NCBI RefSeq assembly: GCF_040958095.1
Contig: NC_091209.1
Location: 3,420,232-3,484,231, forward strand
Direction of reading: 5' to 3'
Length of the DNA stretch: 64,000 nucleotides
Source of the DNA: Procambarus clarkii
Taxonomy: Eukaryota > Arthropoda > Malacostraca > Decapoda > Cambaridae
The notes under the pieces were generated by a model. It was not told the DNA's origin and did no database searches. It saw only the letters and a program-made list of their open reading frames with translations. Positions 32,306-43,935 of the stretch are shown here, piece after piece. How positions within the stretch are numbered: position 1 is the stretch's first letter; the number at the start of each line of letters is the position of its first letter. A program made the position numbers and the translations under genes.

Positions 32306-33280
32306 CATAAACACGAAGTACCACCACACCGCTGGACAACATAAACATAATACACAAGGCAAATTACATATCGGAATTGAACACAAATAAACACACAAAA
32401 GGAACACATAAAAAATACATAAAAGAAACACAGGATACAAGCAGGAAGAGCCGATACAGTAACATTAACAGAAACAGCCCAAGGGGCACTCAGCAAACCA
32501 CAAACAAGTGTATTAAAAGTACACGAACAGATACAAAAAAACACAAAATGCAAATACATAAAAGAAACACATTACACAAACAGAAAATAATAGTCCAGCC
32601 ACAGGCAGAAAAACATCCCGAAGAGCACACAGCAAAATACAAACAAGCATACAAATAGCACATGCACACGTAAAAATTGTAACAGGCCCACGCAGGAGCC
32701 ATGAGGAACATCCACACGCACACACACAATGACACCCCCCGTGCACGCAGGCACCGAGAAAATAAGCCACACACACCCAAACAGAGACAAACAAAAAACA
32801 CACACCACAAACAGAAACCAAGCACTCTGACTTCACATACTTATCCGGAAACCCATGTGCCGGAAATCGCAAACAATACGCCTCCCAAAGCATCTGGGAG
32901 TGCTCTGCGACCTGATCAGAGAGGCGCACGCAGCCGAGGCATGGAATCCAGCACACCATCCAAAAAAATCCATGCTCGCGGAACCCAAATGGAAGAAGGG
33001 CTCCATGGAACAGGTAGCACGTGATCAATAATATCAAGCCTCACCGTGGTAGACGCGTCACACACTTTCCCGGAGGCCAAGATGAAAGGAATGGGCCTCC
33101 TCCTAGAGGGCCTGGCACTGGACGATGCACCCAGAGGCACGACGTGGTACACAGGGCTGCGCACCAGCGCACATACTAAGCCCTACCTCGGGCGCCGCAC
33201 AGTCCCCCTCGCTATCAACGGAACGCGCACCTGCTGCAACCCCGCCACAGCAGACATCCTTCTTTAGAACCATTGTAAAG
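32306..33280 (-). mobile_element. Second Tx1-like LINE 3' region, minus strand, abutting the first tail to tail
   Basis: 32306-32640 matches 19840-20178 closely, including two ATACATAAAAGAAACACA blocks about 145 bases apart. The rest (to about 33280) has broken minus-strand frames with no recognised domain (for example VLPVPWSPSSIWVPRA). Its poly(A) has been lost at the junction with the plus-strand copy's A-run. The right boundary is approximate. Confidence 0.6.
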
Positions 33281-34127
33281 GTATGTGCAGACCATAGCTC
33301 CTTCCCCATCCCCCTTCCCCTTCCTCTTCCCCTTCCCTTCCTTCACTTGCCTTCCCTCCCTTTGGTCATCCCTTCCATTTGTCACGATCTGACCCTCGTG
33401 GTCATAAACAGTTTGAAGTCACTTGTTCCCCTCTCTCTCTCCTGTCCATCTTTCCAGTGACGAATTGGAAATAGTACCTCAGGGGCCAATAAACTTGTGC
33501 TCTCAAGTTACACGTGGGAGCCCAGCCGGCGTTTACCACAGAAAAGTCGTTGGTGCTTTCCAGTTTTCCAGTTACTTCCCCCTCCCCATCCGGCCCGTTG
33601 GCGTCGTGAGGGGGCTTGGTGGACGGCTGCCGGAGTGTGATGCTCCGTTGGGCAGTCCTCTGTCCTTTTCTGGCCTTGCACTCCTGCTGCTGTCTTCTCC
33701 AATTGTGCCGGATCGCTTTTCCTTTTCCTTATGTTTCGTTTCCCCCCCCCCCCCTCCCCCCCTCTTCTCCTATCTGCTTGTCGTTTCCTGCCGACCTTTT
33801 GCTTGTTTTGGATTATTTCTTTGGACTTCTTCTATTTTGACGCCCGGGTGCTTGAGGAGGCATACTCTTGCACCCGTTGAACTGTAGTACCCAACGTCTC
33901 GAGCGAGGGGAACCTTTTATTGTCAATCCCCCTTTCGTCGCTGAACCCGATCTCGACGGACTGACGGTTCTTAAGGTGGCGTTTGTGGGGCGTATACTCA
34001 CGACGCACCCCTAGGGGGCCCCGGCATGATCGGCGATAGCTTCCTGTTGGGTGTCCTGCCTCTAATTGTGGCTCCATGGTGGGTAAGGGGGCACATTCGT
34101 GGATGAATTTGTCACTTTTCGTCTCTT
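33281..34127 (+). other. Pyrimidine-rich region and probable 5' UTR of the I/Nimb-like LINE
   Basis: CT-rich (33300-33370), with a C run at about 33741-33753. No gene. From about 33480 it is likely the leader of the following LINE; the exact 5' end was not determined. Confidence 0.4.
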
Positions 34128-36044
34128 ATGTCGTTGAATGTTTCCGTTGTACCCTCTCAGGCTCGTGGGGTGGGCGACCAAGCCCCCGAGTCGGCCTGTA
34201 TTGGAAGACCAGGCTCTGTAGCTCCCGCTGCGTTGGGCCCCGACCTTGCTCCTCCTTTGACCGTCCTGACTTCTTCCCCCAGCTCCCCTCCCTCCTCTGT
34301 GGTTGGGTCGAGCCTCCAGCCCCCGGTGGTGACCACTTCGTCCCCTGGTGTGGCTAAGTCTTTCGTTGTGACTACTGCGCCTTTTGACCCCTCTCTCTCT
34401 AGGGGTTCTCAATGCCGTTCGCGCCCCAACCGCACTCGCTCAATTCCTTCCCGTGCTGATGCGTATCAGGCCTTGTTTGGTCCTGCTTCATGGGCCAAAT
34501 ACTTTGATCTTCTCCCTCTTGATTCTGCGCCTCCTGACGATTTCTCCCTCCATCGGCATCTTGTAGATTCCGTGGATGCGTCTGTTACTTTCAACCCCAC
34601 TCGTCTCAGTACACGTGTCGTTGCTGCTCCTTCTCAGGATGCGGCTTCCCGCTCGGCTGCCTTATCTTGCCTTGGCGAGATCCCTGTTCGGGTCTCCAAG
34701 AACGTTCAGATGAATGCCAGTGTTAGCACTATTCTCCTCCCACCCCATGTTGCAACCGGTGTTCCGAATCTGCAGGATTGCCACGATGATATTCGGCATA
34801 TCCTTGATGCCCAAGGCCATTCTGTCCTCCAGGTTGACTCGTTTACTCGTCCCCCTCGTGGTCGTCGCCGTCAACCCCTTCGCGTTGTGAAGATCACCTT
34901 TGATGGTAGGACCCTTCCATCCTCTGTCATTCTTGCTGGTGCTAGGTGCTCTGTCCAGGAGTATATTCCTTCTCCTCGACTTTGTAACAAGTGCTGGAGG
35001 TTTGGGCAAGGTGCCCTCCGCTGCTCTGGGACTGTCTCTCTCTGTCCTTTGTGTGGGAGTGACGGTCACTCTAAGTCGGAGTGCACTTCTCCCCAAGCTC
35101 GCTGCCTCAACTGCGGTGAGGCCCATCCTACCTTCTCCCGTGCCTGTATCCATTACAAGCTTGAGGCGGCCGTCCTTAACCTGAAGCACCGGGAGCGTTT
35201 ATCTTTTCCTGAGGTGAGGCGCCAGGTTCGCCGGCTCCCGCCTTATACTAACATCTCTTATGCTCGCGTGTTGCGCTCTTCCTCTCCTCGTCCTTCCCCC
35301 CTTCCTCAGACTCTCAACCGTTTCCGGCCCTTGGACCCTGATACGTCCACTGCCCCCTCCTCTGTTCCTTTGAGTTCTCTCCCGAGGGGTCCCCCTCCTG
35401 GTCCTCTGTCTGGGGTTCCCCTTCTTTCAACCCGGTCTGTCATGTCTCCTGTGTCTTCTTCCTCGTCCCCCTCCGATCCTCCTTCCCATCCTCTTCCTCC
35501 ATCTCTCGGCTCTCCCCACCGCCTGTCGGTGCGGGCGAATGTCCATCGCTCTCCTAACGGCCGTCGTGTGTGCTCTCGTTCGGCTTCTCCTGTTGAGACA
35601 CTGGAATCCGTTGCCCGGTACGTAGTTGCTGGGACACCGGTCTCTTTAAGTCAGAAGCGTAAGCCTGGCTCCTCTCCTTCCTCTTCCCCGGCGGGTAAGA
35701 ATCCTACTTCAGCTCCTACTTCTGGCTCTGTTGCTCCTTCCCCTCCCGTTTCAGTGATTGCGCCCCCTGTTCCTGCAATGGAGGTTTCTTTGGCCCCTGC
35801 TTCCCTTTCGGTTGCTGCTCTTGCTGGGGTGCGCTCCCCTCTTTCTACTCCCTCTCTTCCTGCTGCTGTCCTTAACTGCTCCTCTCCGTTGTCTCCTCTT
35901 CCTCCTCCTCCTCCTCCTCCTCCGGACCCCGCCCGCCCACCTCTGATCTGTTCACCCGTTTCCTTCCTTCCGTCTTTGCTCAGTTTACCCATGCCCCCTA
36001 ACCCTGACTTTGCTGACCCTGATCCCGACCCTGATATTCTTTAA
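34128..36044 (+). CDS. gag: I/Nimb-like LINE ORF1 (gag-like)
   Basis: An intact 638-codon frame from the ATG at 34128 to TAA at 36044. Residues 1-110 are Ser/Pro/Val-rich. About 115-250 is a conserved gag-like region. About 285-355 carries three knuckles: CNKCWRFGQGALRC (the usual His is Gln), CPLCGSDGHSKSEC and CLNCGEAHPTFSRAC. These are followed by KLEAAVLNLKHRERLSFPEV, the spacing seen in I/Jockey-group ORF1. The C-terminal third is a low-complexity Ser/Pro tail. The product would bind LINE RNA. Confidence 0.85.
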   Translation: MSLNVSVVPSQARGVGDQAPESACIGRPGSVAPAALGPDLAPPLTVLTSSPSSPPSSVVGSSLQPPVVTTSSPGVAKSFVVTTAPFDPSLSRGSQCRSRPNRTRSIPSRADAYQALFGPASWAKYFDLLPLDSAPPDDFSLHRHLVDSVDASVTFNPTRLSTRVVAAPSQDAASRSAALSCLGEIPVRVSKNVQMNASVSTILLPPHVATGVPNLQDCHDDIRHILDAQGHSVLQVDSFTRPPRGRRRQPLRVVKITFDGRTLPSSVILAGARCSVQEYIPSPRLCNKCWRFGQGALRCSGTVSLCPLCGSDGHSKSECTSPQARCLNCGEAHPTFSRACIHYKLEAAVLNLKHRERLSFPEVRRQVRRLPPYTNISYARVLRSSSPRPSPLPQTLNRFRPLDPDTSTAPSSVPLSSLPRGPPPGPLSGVPLLSTRSVMSPVSSSSSPSDPPSHPLPPSLGSPHRLSVRANVHRSPNGRRVCSRSASPVETLESVARYVVAGTPVSLSQKRKPGSSPSSSPAGKNPTSAPTSGSVAPSPPVSVIAPPVPAMEVSLAPASLSVAALAGVRSPLSTPSLPAAVLNCSSPLSPLPPPPPPPPDPARPPLICSPVSFLPSLLSLPMPPNPDFADPDPDPDIL

Positions 36045-36091
36045 CGTGCTCTGTTGCTCTTTCGCCTTTCTTTCTTCCTTGTTCTCTGTTT

Positions 36092-38895
36092 TTGTCCTTT
36101 CTCTTCTCGTCGTTGTCCATTCTTCAATGGAACGTTCGAGGTTATTACGCCAATTTCCTCGAACTCCAACTTCTGATTTCGCGGTTTTCGCCCCTTTGTG
36201 TCTGTCTCCAGGAGCCAATACTTGGTGCTCGTCCTGGTCGTTTTCGTGGCTATTCCTTTCTCTCTCCCCCCCCCCCCCAGCCATTGCTGGGGCTTCTAAT
36301 TCTTCTGCTCTCTTGATTCGTGCTGATGTTCCCTTTGTTCCTTTACTTTTTCCTTCGCCTCTCCATTGTTCTGCTGCTCGTATCTTTGTGGGGAAATGGT
36401 ACACAGTTTGTTCCATTTATCTCCCCCCGTGTGTCCCGCTCTCTCTTCCTGATTTAAAACACCTCCTAGACTCCTTGCCGGAGCCTGTGCTCCTGCTGGG
36501 TGACTTCAATTGTCGTCATTCTCTTTGGGGTGACGTTCTGACGAATACCCGGGGTCGCCTCCTTGAGCCGTTTCTCCTCTCTTCTTCCCTGTCTCTTCTG
36601 AATTCTGGTGAGCCCACTCATTTGGACTCTCGGACTCGCACCCTTTCTTGTCTTGATCTTTCTCTCTGCTCTTCTTCTCTTTACTTAGATTTCACGTGGC
36701 AGGTTCTTGATGACCTCCATGGAAGTGATCATTTCCCCATCCTTGTTTCCTTTTTCTCTTTTCGCCCTTCCCTCTCTTTCCCTAGGTGGCAGTTTGCTAA
36801 GGCAGACTGGACCCTATTTACCCTCAGTGCTGCTCTCTCTGACCTCTCCCTTCTGCCTCTCTCTCGCGCTCTCCTCCTTTTTCATGACACTGTCTTCAAC
36901 GCTGCCCTCCGCTCTATTCCTCTCTCTTCCTCTCGGGGTCCACGGAAGTGCGTTCCCTGGTGGAATGCGGACTGTGCTCGGGCTGTCCGCTGTAAGCGTG
37001 CAGCCTGGAAGAGGCACCGCCGTAGGCAGACGACTGATTCTTTTCTTTTCTTTCGGAAAGAGAGTGCGGTGGCCCGTAGGGCCATCCGTACGGCTAAACA
37101 TGAATGTTGGGCATCTTATGTCTCAACAATTACGTCCGAAACCCCTCTGGCCCAGATCTGGAAGCGTATCCGCAAGATAGCGGGTAAGTTCGTTCCCGAT
37201 GTTTCACCGGTCCTTCACCTCCATGATACTCTTGTAGCGGACCCGTTGCAGGTCGCTTCCGAACTGGGTTCCCACTTTTCTTCTGTTAGCTCTGGTCTTC
37301 ATCTTCCCCAATCTTTCCTTCTTCGTAAACCTGTCCTTGAGTCTCGTCCTTTAGATTTCTGCACTCATCTTCAGCTTCCCTATAATGATCCCTTCTCTCT
37401 CTCTGAACTTCGTTCTGCCCTGGCCCTCTGCGGTTCTACGGCGGCGGGCTCCGATGGTATTCATTATGAGATGCTTCGCCATCTCCCTCCGAGCACGTCT
37501 CAGTATTTACTGAGTCTGTATAATCGGATCTGGGAGTCGTCGTCAGTCCCTGAGGACTGGCTCGATGCCGTTGTCCTCCCTGTTCGCAAACCGGGGTCTC
37601 TGGGTACTTCGCCTAAGGACTTTCGCCCTATTGCTCTCACAAGTTGTGTCTGCAAACTCTTTGAACGTATGGTTAACGTTCGTCTGATGTTGTTCCTGGA
37701 ACACCATCACCTCCTTTCCCCTTCTCAATTTGGTTTCCGCAAGTGCCGCAGCACGACAGATGTCATGGTGAACTTGGAGGTCTATATTCGTACTGCTTTT
37801 GCTGCAAAGACCTCCGTTGTTGCCGTCCTTTTTGACCTGGAAAAGGCTTACGACACCACTTGGCGTTATCATATCCTATCTCAACTTCATTCTTTTGGCC
37901 TTCGTGGTCATCTCCCTCTCTTTCTCCGCAGCTTTCTCTCTCGTCGTTCCTTTCGGGTGCGCCTTGGTACCGCTCTCTCTCCCTCTTTTCAACAATACGA
38001 AGGTGTGCCCCAGGGTAGTGTTCTAAGCACTACTCTTTTTCTGGTTGCCCTCAATGGTCTTCTTTCCTCTCTTCCTTCTGGTGTCTTCTCCGCTCTCTAT
38101 GTCGATGATCTTACCCTTTGTTGTCAGGGTGATGATTCGCCTCTCCTTCAACGCCGGCTTCAACTTGCAATTGATACCGTGTCGTCTTGGGCCACAGATC
38201 ATGGCTTCAAGTTCTCTACTTCTAAGACTTGTGCCATGACTTTTACGCGGAAACGGGTTGTTCTTCGTCCCTCTTTGTCACTTTATGGTCATCCCCTTGA
38301 ATACAAAGATTCCGCGAAGCTTTTGGGGTTATTCCTTGACACTCGTTTGTCTTGGTCTCCCCATATCTCTTACCTCCGTGTTGAGTGCTCTAAGGCCCTT
38401 ACCCTCCTTCGGGTCTTGTCTCATACTTCTTGGGGGGCAGATAGGCGCACTCTCCTTGCTTTACATTCCTCTCTCGTCCTGTCTAAGCTCGATTATGGTT
38501 GCCCTGCTTACTCGTCTGCTTCTCCTTCTACTCTTCGTCGTCTTGATGCTCTGCACCATACTGGGTTGCACCTCAGTTCTGATGCCTTTCGTTTCCTTAG
38601 CTTGTATGTTGACACTGGCTTCCTGTCTCTCCAGGACCGCCGTGATCGCTACTGTCTTCGCTATCTTGCACGGTCCTTGCAACATCCTTCCTCTCGCCTC
38701 TGTCGTGCTTTAACTTTTACCCCTCCTGCGGTTCCTGTTCCTCTTCACCACCTCCCTCTTTCTGTCCGGTTATCTCGCCTGCAGGATTCTCTCTCCGTTC
38801 GTATTTCTGATGTTTCTCCTCATGTTGTTCCTTCTTTGCCCCCTGTGGAGGGTCCCTCTTCCGCGGTTTTGTACATCCTTGACCCGTATCACTAA
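36092..38895 (+). pseudogene. I/Nimb-like LINE ORF2: endonuclease and RT
   Basis: The N-terminal endonuclease (LSILQWNVRGYYANF, VCLQEP) is in one frame. At the C13 run (36266-36278) it shifts into a frame open to 38895. That frame holds VCSIYLPPCV, VLLLGDFNCRHSLWG and LHGSDHFPIL (endonuclease). The RT follows: GSTAAGSDGIHYEMLRHLP, DFRPIALTSCVCKLFERM, FGFRKCRSTTDVM, VLFDLEKAYDTTW, EGVPQGSVLSTTLFLVALNG and YVDDLTLCCQ (catalytic, 38098-38109). A further shift near 38890 separates the RNase H. YVDD and the C-terminal RNase H fit the I/Nimb group. Apart from the homopolymer shift the RT is intact. Confidence 0.88.
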
Positions 38896-39792
38896 AGCTT
38901 TTACCCCTCCTACGGTTCTAAAACGCCTTTTCCTCGAGCACTTTTCTTCTCACTCCCGCCCCGTTTCTGTCTTCACCGATGGGTCTAAGTCAGCGGACGG
39001 TGTTGGCTACTCTGTTGTTTTTCCTGATCACACTTATATGTGTCGCTTACCTCCGGAGACTAGCATCTTTACAGCGGAACTTTATGCTATTCTCTATGCT
39101 CTTCGTCTCCTGTTTTCTCGTTTTCAGTCTTCCTTTGTAGTTGTTGTTGACTCTCGTAGTGCCCTCATGGCTCTCGGGTCCTTTAATCCGGTTCATCCAG
39201 TAGTTGTCGAGATCCAGCATTGGCTGTTTCTTGTTCACAGTAAATTTTAGTCGGTTGAGTTTTGTTGGGTTCCCAGCCATATTGGTGTGTCTTTAAATGA
39301 GCGTGCGGATGCTGCCGCCAAGGAAGCTGTCCACTCTTGTCCCATCTATCTCGTAAAGGCATTCCGTATTCCGACTTTTACCCGGTTATCCATTCCTCAG
39401 TCCTTACCCGTTGGCAGGCTTCTTGGTTGTCTGTTACTGGTAACAAGCTACATACTCTTAAATGTTGTGTTTCCTCGTGGCCGTCCTCCTTCCACCGTAA
39501 CCGGCGGTGGGAAACAGCTCTGGCGAGGTTGCGTATTGGCCATACTCGCTTAACCCATGGTCACTTGATGGAGCGCCGCCCTGCTCCTTATTGTCCTAGT
39601 TGCATTGTCCTTCTTACGGTCGTGCATGTCCTTCTTGAATGTCCTGACTTCCAGGACGAGCGTGTGTCTTGCTTTCCGACCGCCCCTCGCGGTCACCTGT
39701 CCCTCGATAGAATTCTTGGTGACTCGGATACTTTTGATATCGTTCGCCTTATGCGTTTTTGTTCTCGTATTGGCATCCTTGGTGATATTTAG
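38896..39792 (+). pseudogene. I/Nimb-like LINE ORF2: RNase H and C-terminal Cys/His segment
   Basis: The frame starts near 38890. RNase H motifs: SVFTDGSKSADGVGYSV (Asp), TAELYAILYAL (Glu) and VVVDSRSALMAL (Asp). There is an in-frame TAG at 39248, then WVPSHIGVSLNERADAAAKEA. After a shift near 39350 comes ALARLRIGHTRLTHGHLM, PYCPSC and VHVLLECPDF, the usual end of I-group ORF2. The stop is at 39792. Confidence 0.85.
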
Positions 39793-39883
39793 CGCCCTCT
39801 GATTATTTTGCGTATTTGATGGTGCTACATAGCCTTCCCGGTTTGGTGCCTTCTTTTGATAATTACTTACTTACTTACTTTCA
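39793..39883 (+). mobile_element. I/Nimb-like LINE 3' end with a (TTAC)n-like tail
   Basis: A short UTR ends in TAATTACTTACTTACTTACT (about 39860-39880). I-group LINEs typically end in short tandem repeats, not poly(A). Confidence 0.65.
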
Positions 39884-40430
39884 AATTTGATTTTAATTTA
39901 CGTGCTTAATTTAATAAAGAAAAATACATTGGTTCCAGTGGTATTCAGTTAATCCCCTTTTTAATATATTTTTTTTACTTTGTCATTTTGTATATGTGGT
40001 TGATGTATTGGCTTGGAAAGTTCTTGTGTTCACCTACATCTTATGAATATTAAAGTCGCTCTTGAATCTCCCTTTCAGTTCAGTAAGATTACAGTATTAA
40101 TCCAATTAAGATTCATTTACCTGCCCCTTTGAGTTCCAGGATTATTGAGTCCCTTCCTTCCTGGGGAAATAATAATTTAGACACATTCATTTATGTTTTG
40201 GGAAGGTGGTGGCAGTGTTTTAATTATTTTAATCATTAGTTATAAATTAATAACCCCTATTCTTGTTGTGTCGTCCTCATTTAATATTCAGCTTATATTC
40301 GTGGCAGTTCACAGTTCAGTGAGGGGGTCATACTGGACTGTAACAGTGTTAAGCTGGGGTATTGGATGAAGGGAAAGAGTAGAGAGAAGTAAGGAAAGAG
40401 TTATTACAACAAGGGTAGCGGTCCAAGTTA
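39884..40430. other. AT-rich sequence, nothing recognised
   Basis: No ORF or repeat that I can support. Confidence 0.4.
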
Positions 40431-40710
40431 TTACACCATGACAATGCCACGGCCAGCACCAGCACCCACATCACCAACAACAGGAGGATCAACCACCCCC
40501 GGCTGCGGAGAACTCTCCGCAAGAGAAAGAACAGAAGTGAAATGTGAGCCACAGTCATCTGCAGCTGGAGGCACATGGACCTCCGCCACCACCGTTGCAG
40601 GAGAGAGCGATTCATCCGGGATATCCCCATTGACATCGAAAGACTCACAGTCGCTGAAGTCCCCCACATCCGCCCAGGAAGAAATCCTTGGCGTGTTCAG
40701 GTATTCACGC

Positions 40711-40794
40711 CCAGGTTTGAAAACCTGGGAACGGCACACCAGGTTTTCAAACCTGGTGCGCCATTTGAAAACGCACCTGGTGCGCACCAGGTGC
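40711..40794. repeat. Cluster of perfect inverted repeats
   Basis: 40711-40728 (CCAGGTTTGAAAACCTGG) is the exact reverse complement of 40739-40756, with a 10-nt loop. 40773-40794 is a perfect 22-bp palindrome with GCACCTGGTGC arms. Both could form strong hairpins. Confidence 0.95.
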
Positions 40795-40799
40795 AACAC

Positions 40800-41565
40800 G
40801 CCGCGACATGGTTAAAATCAATGCAAATGGGAGTAACAAGTGAGTGGGTTCGAAACCTCCTCATGACTCTTACTGATTTTCTCATTGATAAATCACGTTA
40901 ATGTGATTTCAATGTGTGTTTGATGAGAAGTGTTGGAGACCTACCTTCAGCCAGAGTACATGGAGGGCAATACTTAAAACCTTCAGTTGCTTTAGTTCTA
41001 TGCCTTAGGACTCCTAGAGGGTTCACTGGAACCCCAGGTTGCATTGCTTTTGGCCATGTCGTGGTGTTGTGGTCTGGAACGGTTGCTTGGGAGTACCAAG
41101 TGAGTAGGTTCGAATCCTCGTTCCTACTGATGTTTTCATAGATACATCACACTAATGAGATTTCATTGTTAATGTTTATATTAATAAAAGTAATTTGTGA
41201 TTATTTGGGAAAGTAGTTTGGGATTATATACCGAACTACACAACTAGACAAAGGTTCATAAGCCTAAATATCGATTAATGTAGGTGACATGAAGGTGAGG
41301 TAATTCCGCGATGAACAAATCCACAAGGGCTGTGACGAGGATTCGAACCTACGTCCGAAATCATCCCAGACGCTGCCTTTATCGACTGAGCTGTGACATG
41401 GTCAAAAGAGTTGAAACTAGAAATTCTACTGGACTTACTTGGATCCTGCAGCCTCTCTGAGACACAAACCAGGGTTTTACACAACTCATTTTACGTCACG
41501 GCCCTTGTGGATTTGTTCTTTTGATGCATCACGCTATTGTGATTTCTATGTGTAATTCAGCGGAT
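40800..41565. mobile_element. Cluster of fragments of a third SINE family (S3)
   Basis: Related pieces lie at about 40800-40925 (+), 41056-41175 (+), 41300-41420 (-) and 41495-41563 (+). They share a B-box-like GGTTCGAATCC followed by CTCGTCAC-type sequence, CCCTTGTGGATTTGTT and GCATCACGCTATTGTGATTTC-type tails. They are diverged and broken. Confidence 0.6.
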
Positions 41566-41579
41566 ATTAACTGGTGTAT

Positions 41580-41955
41580 TCAGTGCATTGACTGGCTATT
41601 CCCTCATTCTTGGAATGTTCTTCACATACACTTAAAGTTTACAGAATTTTATAACTATCACAAATCTTACCATTTATAAAGTAATCTAATTTATATACTT
41701 CTGAGCTTACATCAATATTATCTAATTCACTACTTTTTATAAATTTTGATTCAATAACATTCCTTACTGTAAATGATATACACTCCACAATTTTTCATGA
41801 ATTAGTCTAGTCATTTGAATGACTACAGTTTCGTAAGTGAACAAATAATACGTTGGACTCTTGATCTGTTCTAATGCAATATTTATGTTCTTTTATTCCC
41901 TTGTCAAACAGGTAAACAGATGTTTACCTGTTTGGCCAACATAGAACTTGTTAAA
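41580..41955 (-). pseudogene. Penelope-like element relic (GIY-YIG C-terminus), minus strand
   Basis: The minus strand reads FYVGQTGK (the YIG part of a GIY-YIG nuclease), then GIKEHKYCIRTDQESNVLFV and HLRNCSHSND, and RNVIESKFIKSSELDNIDV, a typical Penelope C-terminus. Stops and a frameshift near 41910 mark it as dead. It meets a plus-strand relic at about 41995. Confidence 0.65.
41905..41934. repeat. 13-bp inverted repeat
   Basis: CAAACAGGTAAAC (41905-41917) pairs with 41922-41934 across a 4-nt loop. Both arms are copies of the coding sequence for GQTGK. Confidence 0.9.
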
Positions 41956-41994
41956 AATTTTACACGGAATAAGAATATTCCGAGTAAAATTAAA

Positions 41995-42085
41995 TTTTAC
42001 ATGGAATAATCAGTTCTGTGTTGGTCAAACAGGTAAACATCTTGACCAGAGAATAAACGATTTTCTTTTGTTTTCACAGTCCAAT
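41995..42085 (+). pseudogene. Short Penelope-like GIY-YIG relic, plus strand
   Basis: The plus strand reads FCVGQTGKHLDQRINDFLLF, a GIY-YIG fragment in the opposite orientation to the relic at 41580-41955. It stops at the minisatellite that follows. Confidence 0.55.
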
Positions 42086-42091
42086 GGTCAT

Positions 42092-42625
42092 GCTGGTAAC
42101 GTGACCCATGTACTGTGAGGTATCCTGTACTGTGCTGGTAACGTGACCCATGTACTGTGAGGTATCCTGTACTGTGCTGGTAACGTGACCCATGTACTGT
42201 GAGGTATCCTGTACTGTGCTGGTAAAGTGACCCATGTACTGTGAGGTATCCTGTACTGTGCTGGTAACGTGACCCATGTACAGTGACGAGATTATCCTGT
42301 ACCGTGCTAGTAGTGTAACCAATGTACTGTGGGGGTATCCTAAACTGTGCTGGTTGCTTGAGCAAAGTACTGTGATGTATCCTGTACTGTGCTGGTAGCG
42401 TGAATTATGTACTGTGAGGTAACCTGTACTGTGCTGGTAACGTGACTAATGTACTGTGCGGTAACCTGTACTGTGTTGGTAACGTGACTAATGTACTCTG
42501 AGGTATCTTGTATTGTGATGGTAGCGTGACCCCATGTACAGTGACGGGAATTATTCTGTACTGTGCTGATAGCGAGAACAAAGTACTGTGGGACACCCTG
42601 TAGTGTGGTGGTAACGTGACCAGTG
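42092..42625. repeat. Minisatellite, 42-bp unit
   Basis: About a dozen units of GCTGGTAACGTGACCCATGT + ACTGTGAGGTATCCTGTACTGT. The first four or five are nearly identical, later ones diverge and some carry short insertions. Confidence 0.95.
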
Positions 42626-42666
42626 AGGAAAGCACTCAGGGTGTGTGTTGGGTGTCTCCTGGTGCA

Positions 42667-43130
42667 GTGGACATTGTGTCCGTACTGCTCGTGTTCACGT
42701 ACATTGTGTGTCCGTACTGCTCGTGTTCACGTACACTGTGTGTCCGTACTGCCCGTGTTCATGTACACTGTGTGTCTGTACTGCCCGTGTTCACGTACAT
42801 TGTGTGTCCGTACTGCTCGTGTTCACGTACACTGTGTGTCCGTACTGCCCGTGTTCATGTACACTGTGTGTCTGTACTGCCCGTGTTCACGTACACTGGG
42901 TGTCCGTACTGCCCGTGTTCACGTACATTGTGTGTCCGTAATGCCCGTGTTCACGTACATTGTGTGTCCGTAATGCCCGTGTTCACGTACATTGTGTGTC
43001 CGTACTGCCCGTGTTCACGTACATTGTGTGTCCTTACTGCCCGTGTTCACGTACATTGTGTGTCCTTACTGCCCGTGTTCACGTACACTGGGTGTCCGTA
43101 CTGCCCGTGTTCACGTACTCTGGGTCTTCT
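42667..43130. repeat. Minisatellite, 32-bp unit
   Basis: About 14 units of ACATTGTGTGTCCGTACTGC + CCGTGTTCACGT. Common variants are CTCGTG for CCCGTG, and CACTG for CATTG. Confidence 0.95.
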
Positions 43131-43664
43131 CAACTTCTCCCCACACCTCCAATAACCTTATTCATATTGAAGGAAAAGTCACGAAGGTTGTCATGGAGTA
43201 TGAGGAGACTTGCTGCCCCCTTTATTTATAGTATTAATCTTATGTTGCTATATTTTACCTTGTGGCTTCTATGACCATTTTAGTCATTTTGATGTCTAAT
43301 TTGATCTTTATTTGTGACGCGTCGTAGATGAGAGCAATATTATCAAACTTCTGGAGTTCATTTTAGGTAATCATTGCGAGAAAATATTTTTAAAATATAT
43401 ATTTCTATGAACTGTTTTAACACACCAGATAATTATCCTGCCCCTTAGCCATTTAAATTCTCAGGTGATCCGAGTGTTTCTATAACTTGACGAATTACTT
43501 GAATTGCTTTCAAGATTTGTGTTGCAGATTTCAGTAAGGAATATCAAATCAAAATAACCTCAATAATGACAACTATGCCAGCAGTACGGATTATATTACC
43601 TCTCAATATTATCACTACTATCTATACACTCCTATACTACTATTACTACTACTGTACTATCGAA
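43131..43664. other. No feature recognised
   Basis: AT-rich, no supported ORF or repeat. Confidence 0.4.
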
Positions 43665-43935
43665 GGAGTCCCCGTGGCCAAGTGCTAACACACTCGCCTA
43701 ACATTTCGTGAGCTCTTAGGCCTGGGTTTGAATCCTGGCCTGGGAACATTTACTAGGCGCCAGTCCTTAACTGTAGCCTCTGTTCACCCAGCAGTGAACC
43801 TGGTCGTTTGGTGGATCGTATTTCTGGGAAAATTATGATTAAGGACCTTCCTGAAACGCTATGCGTGCTAGTGGCTGTACAAGACTGTAAGAACTCTTGT
43901 ATATATAAATATATAAAACAAATAAATAAATAAAC
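43665..43935 (+). mobile_element. tRNA-derived SINE (family S1), older copy
   Basis: An A-box region (CCCCGTGGCCAAGTGCTAAC) and B box (GGTTTGAATCC) are followed by the family body TCCTTAACTGTAGCCTCTGT, the tail GAAACGCTATGCGTGCTAGT and an (AAAT)n-like end. It is more diverged than the copies at 23276 and 59334. Confidence 0.85.
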
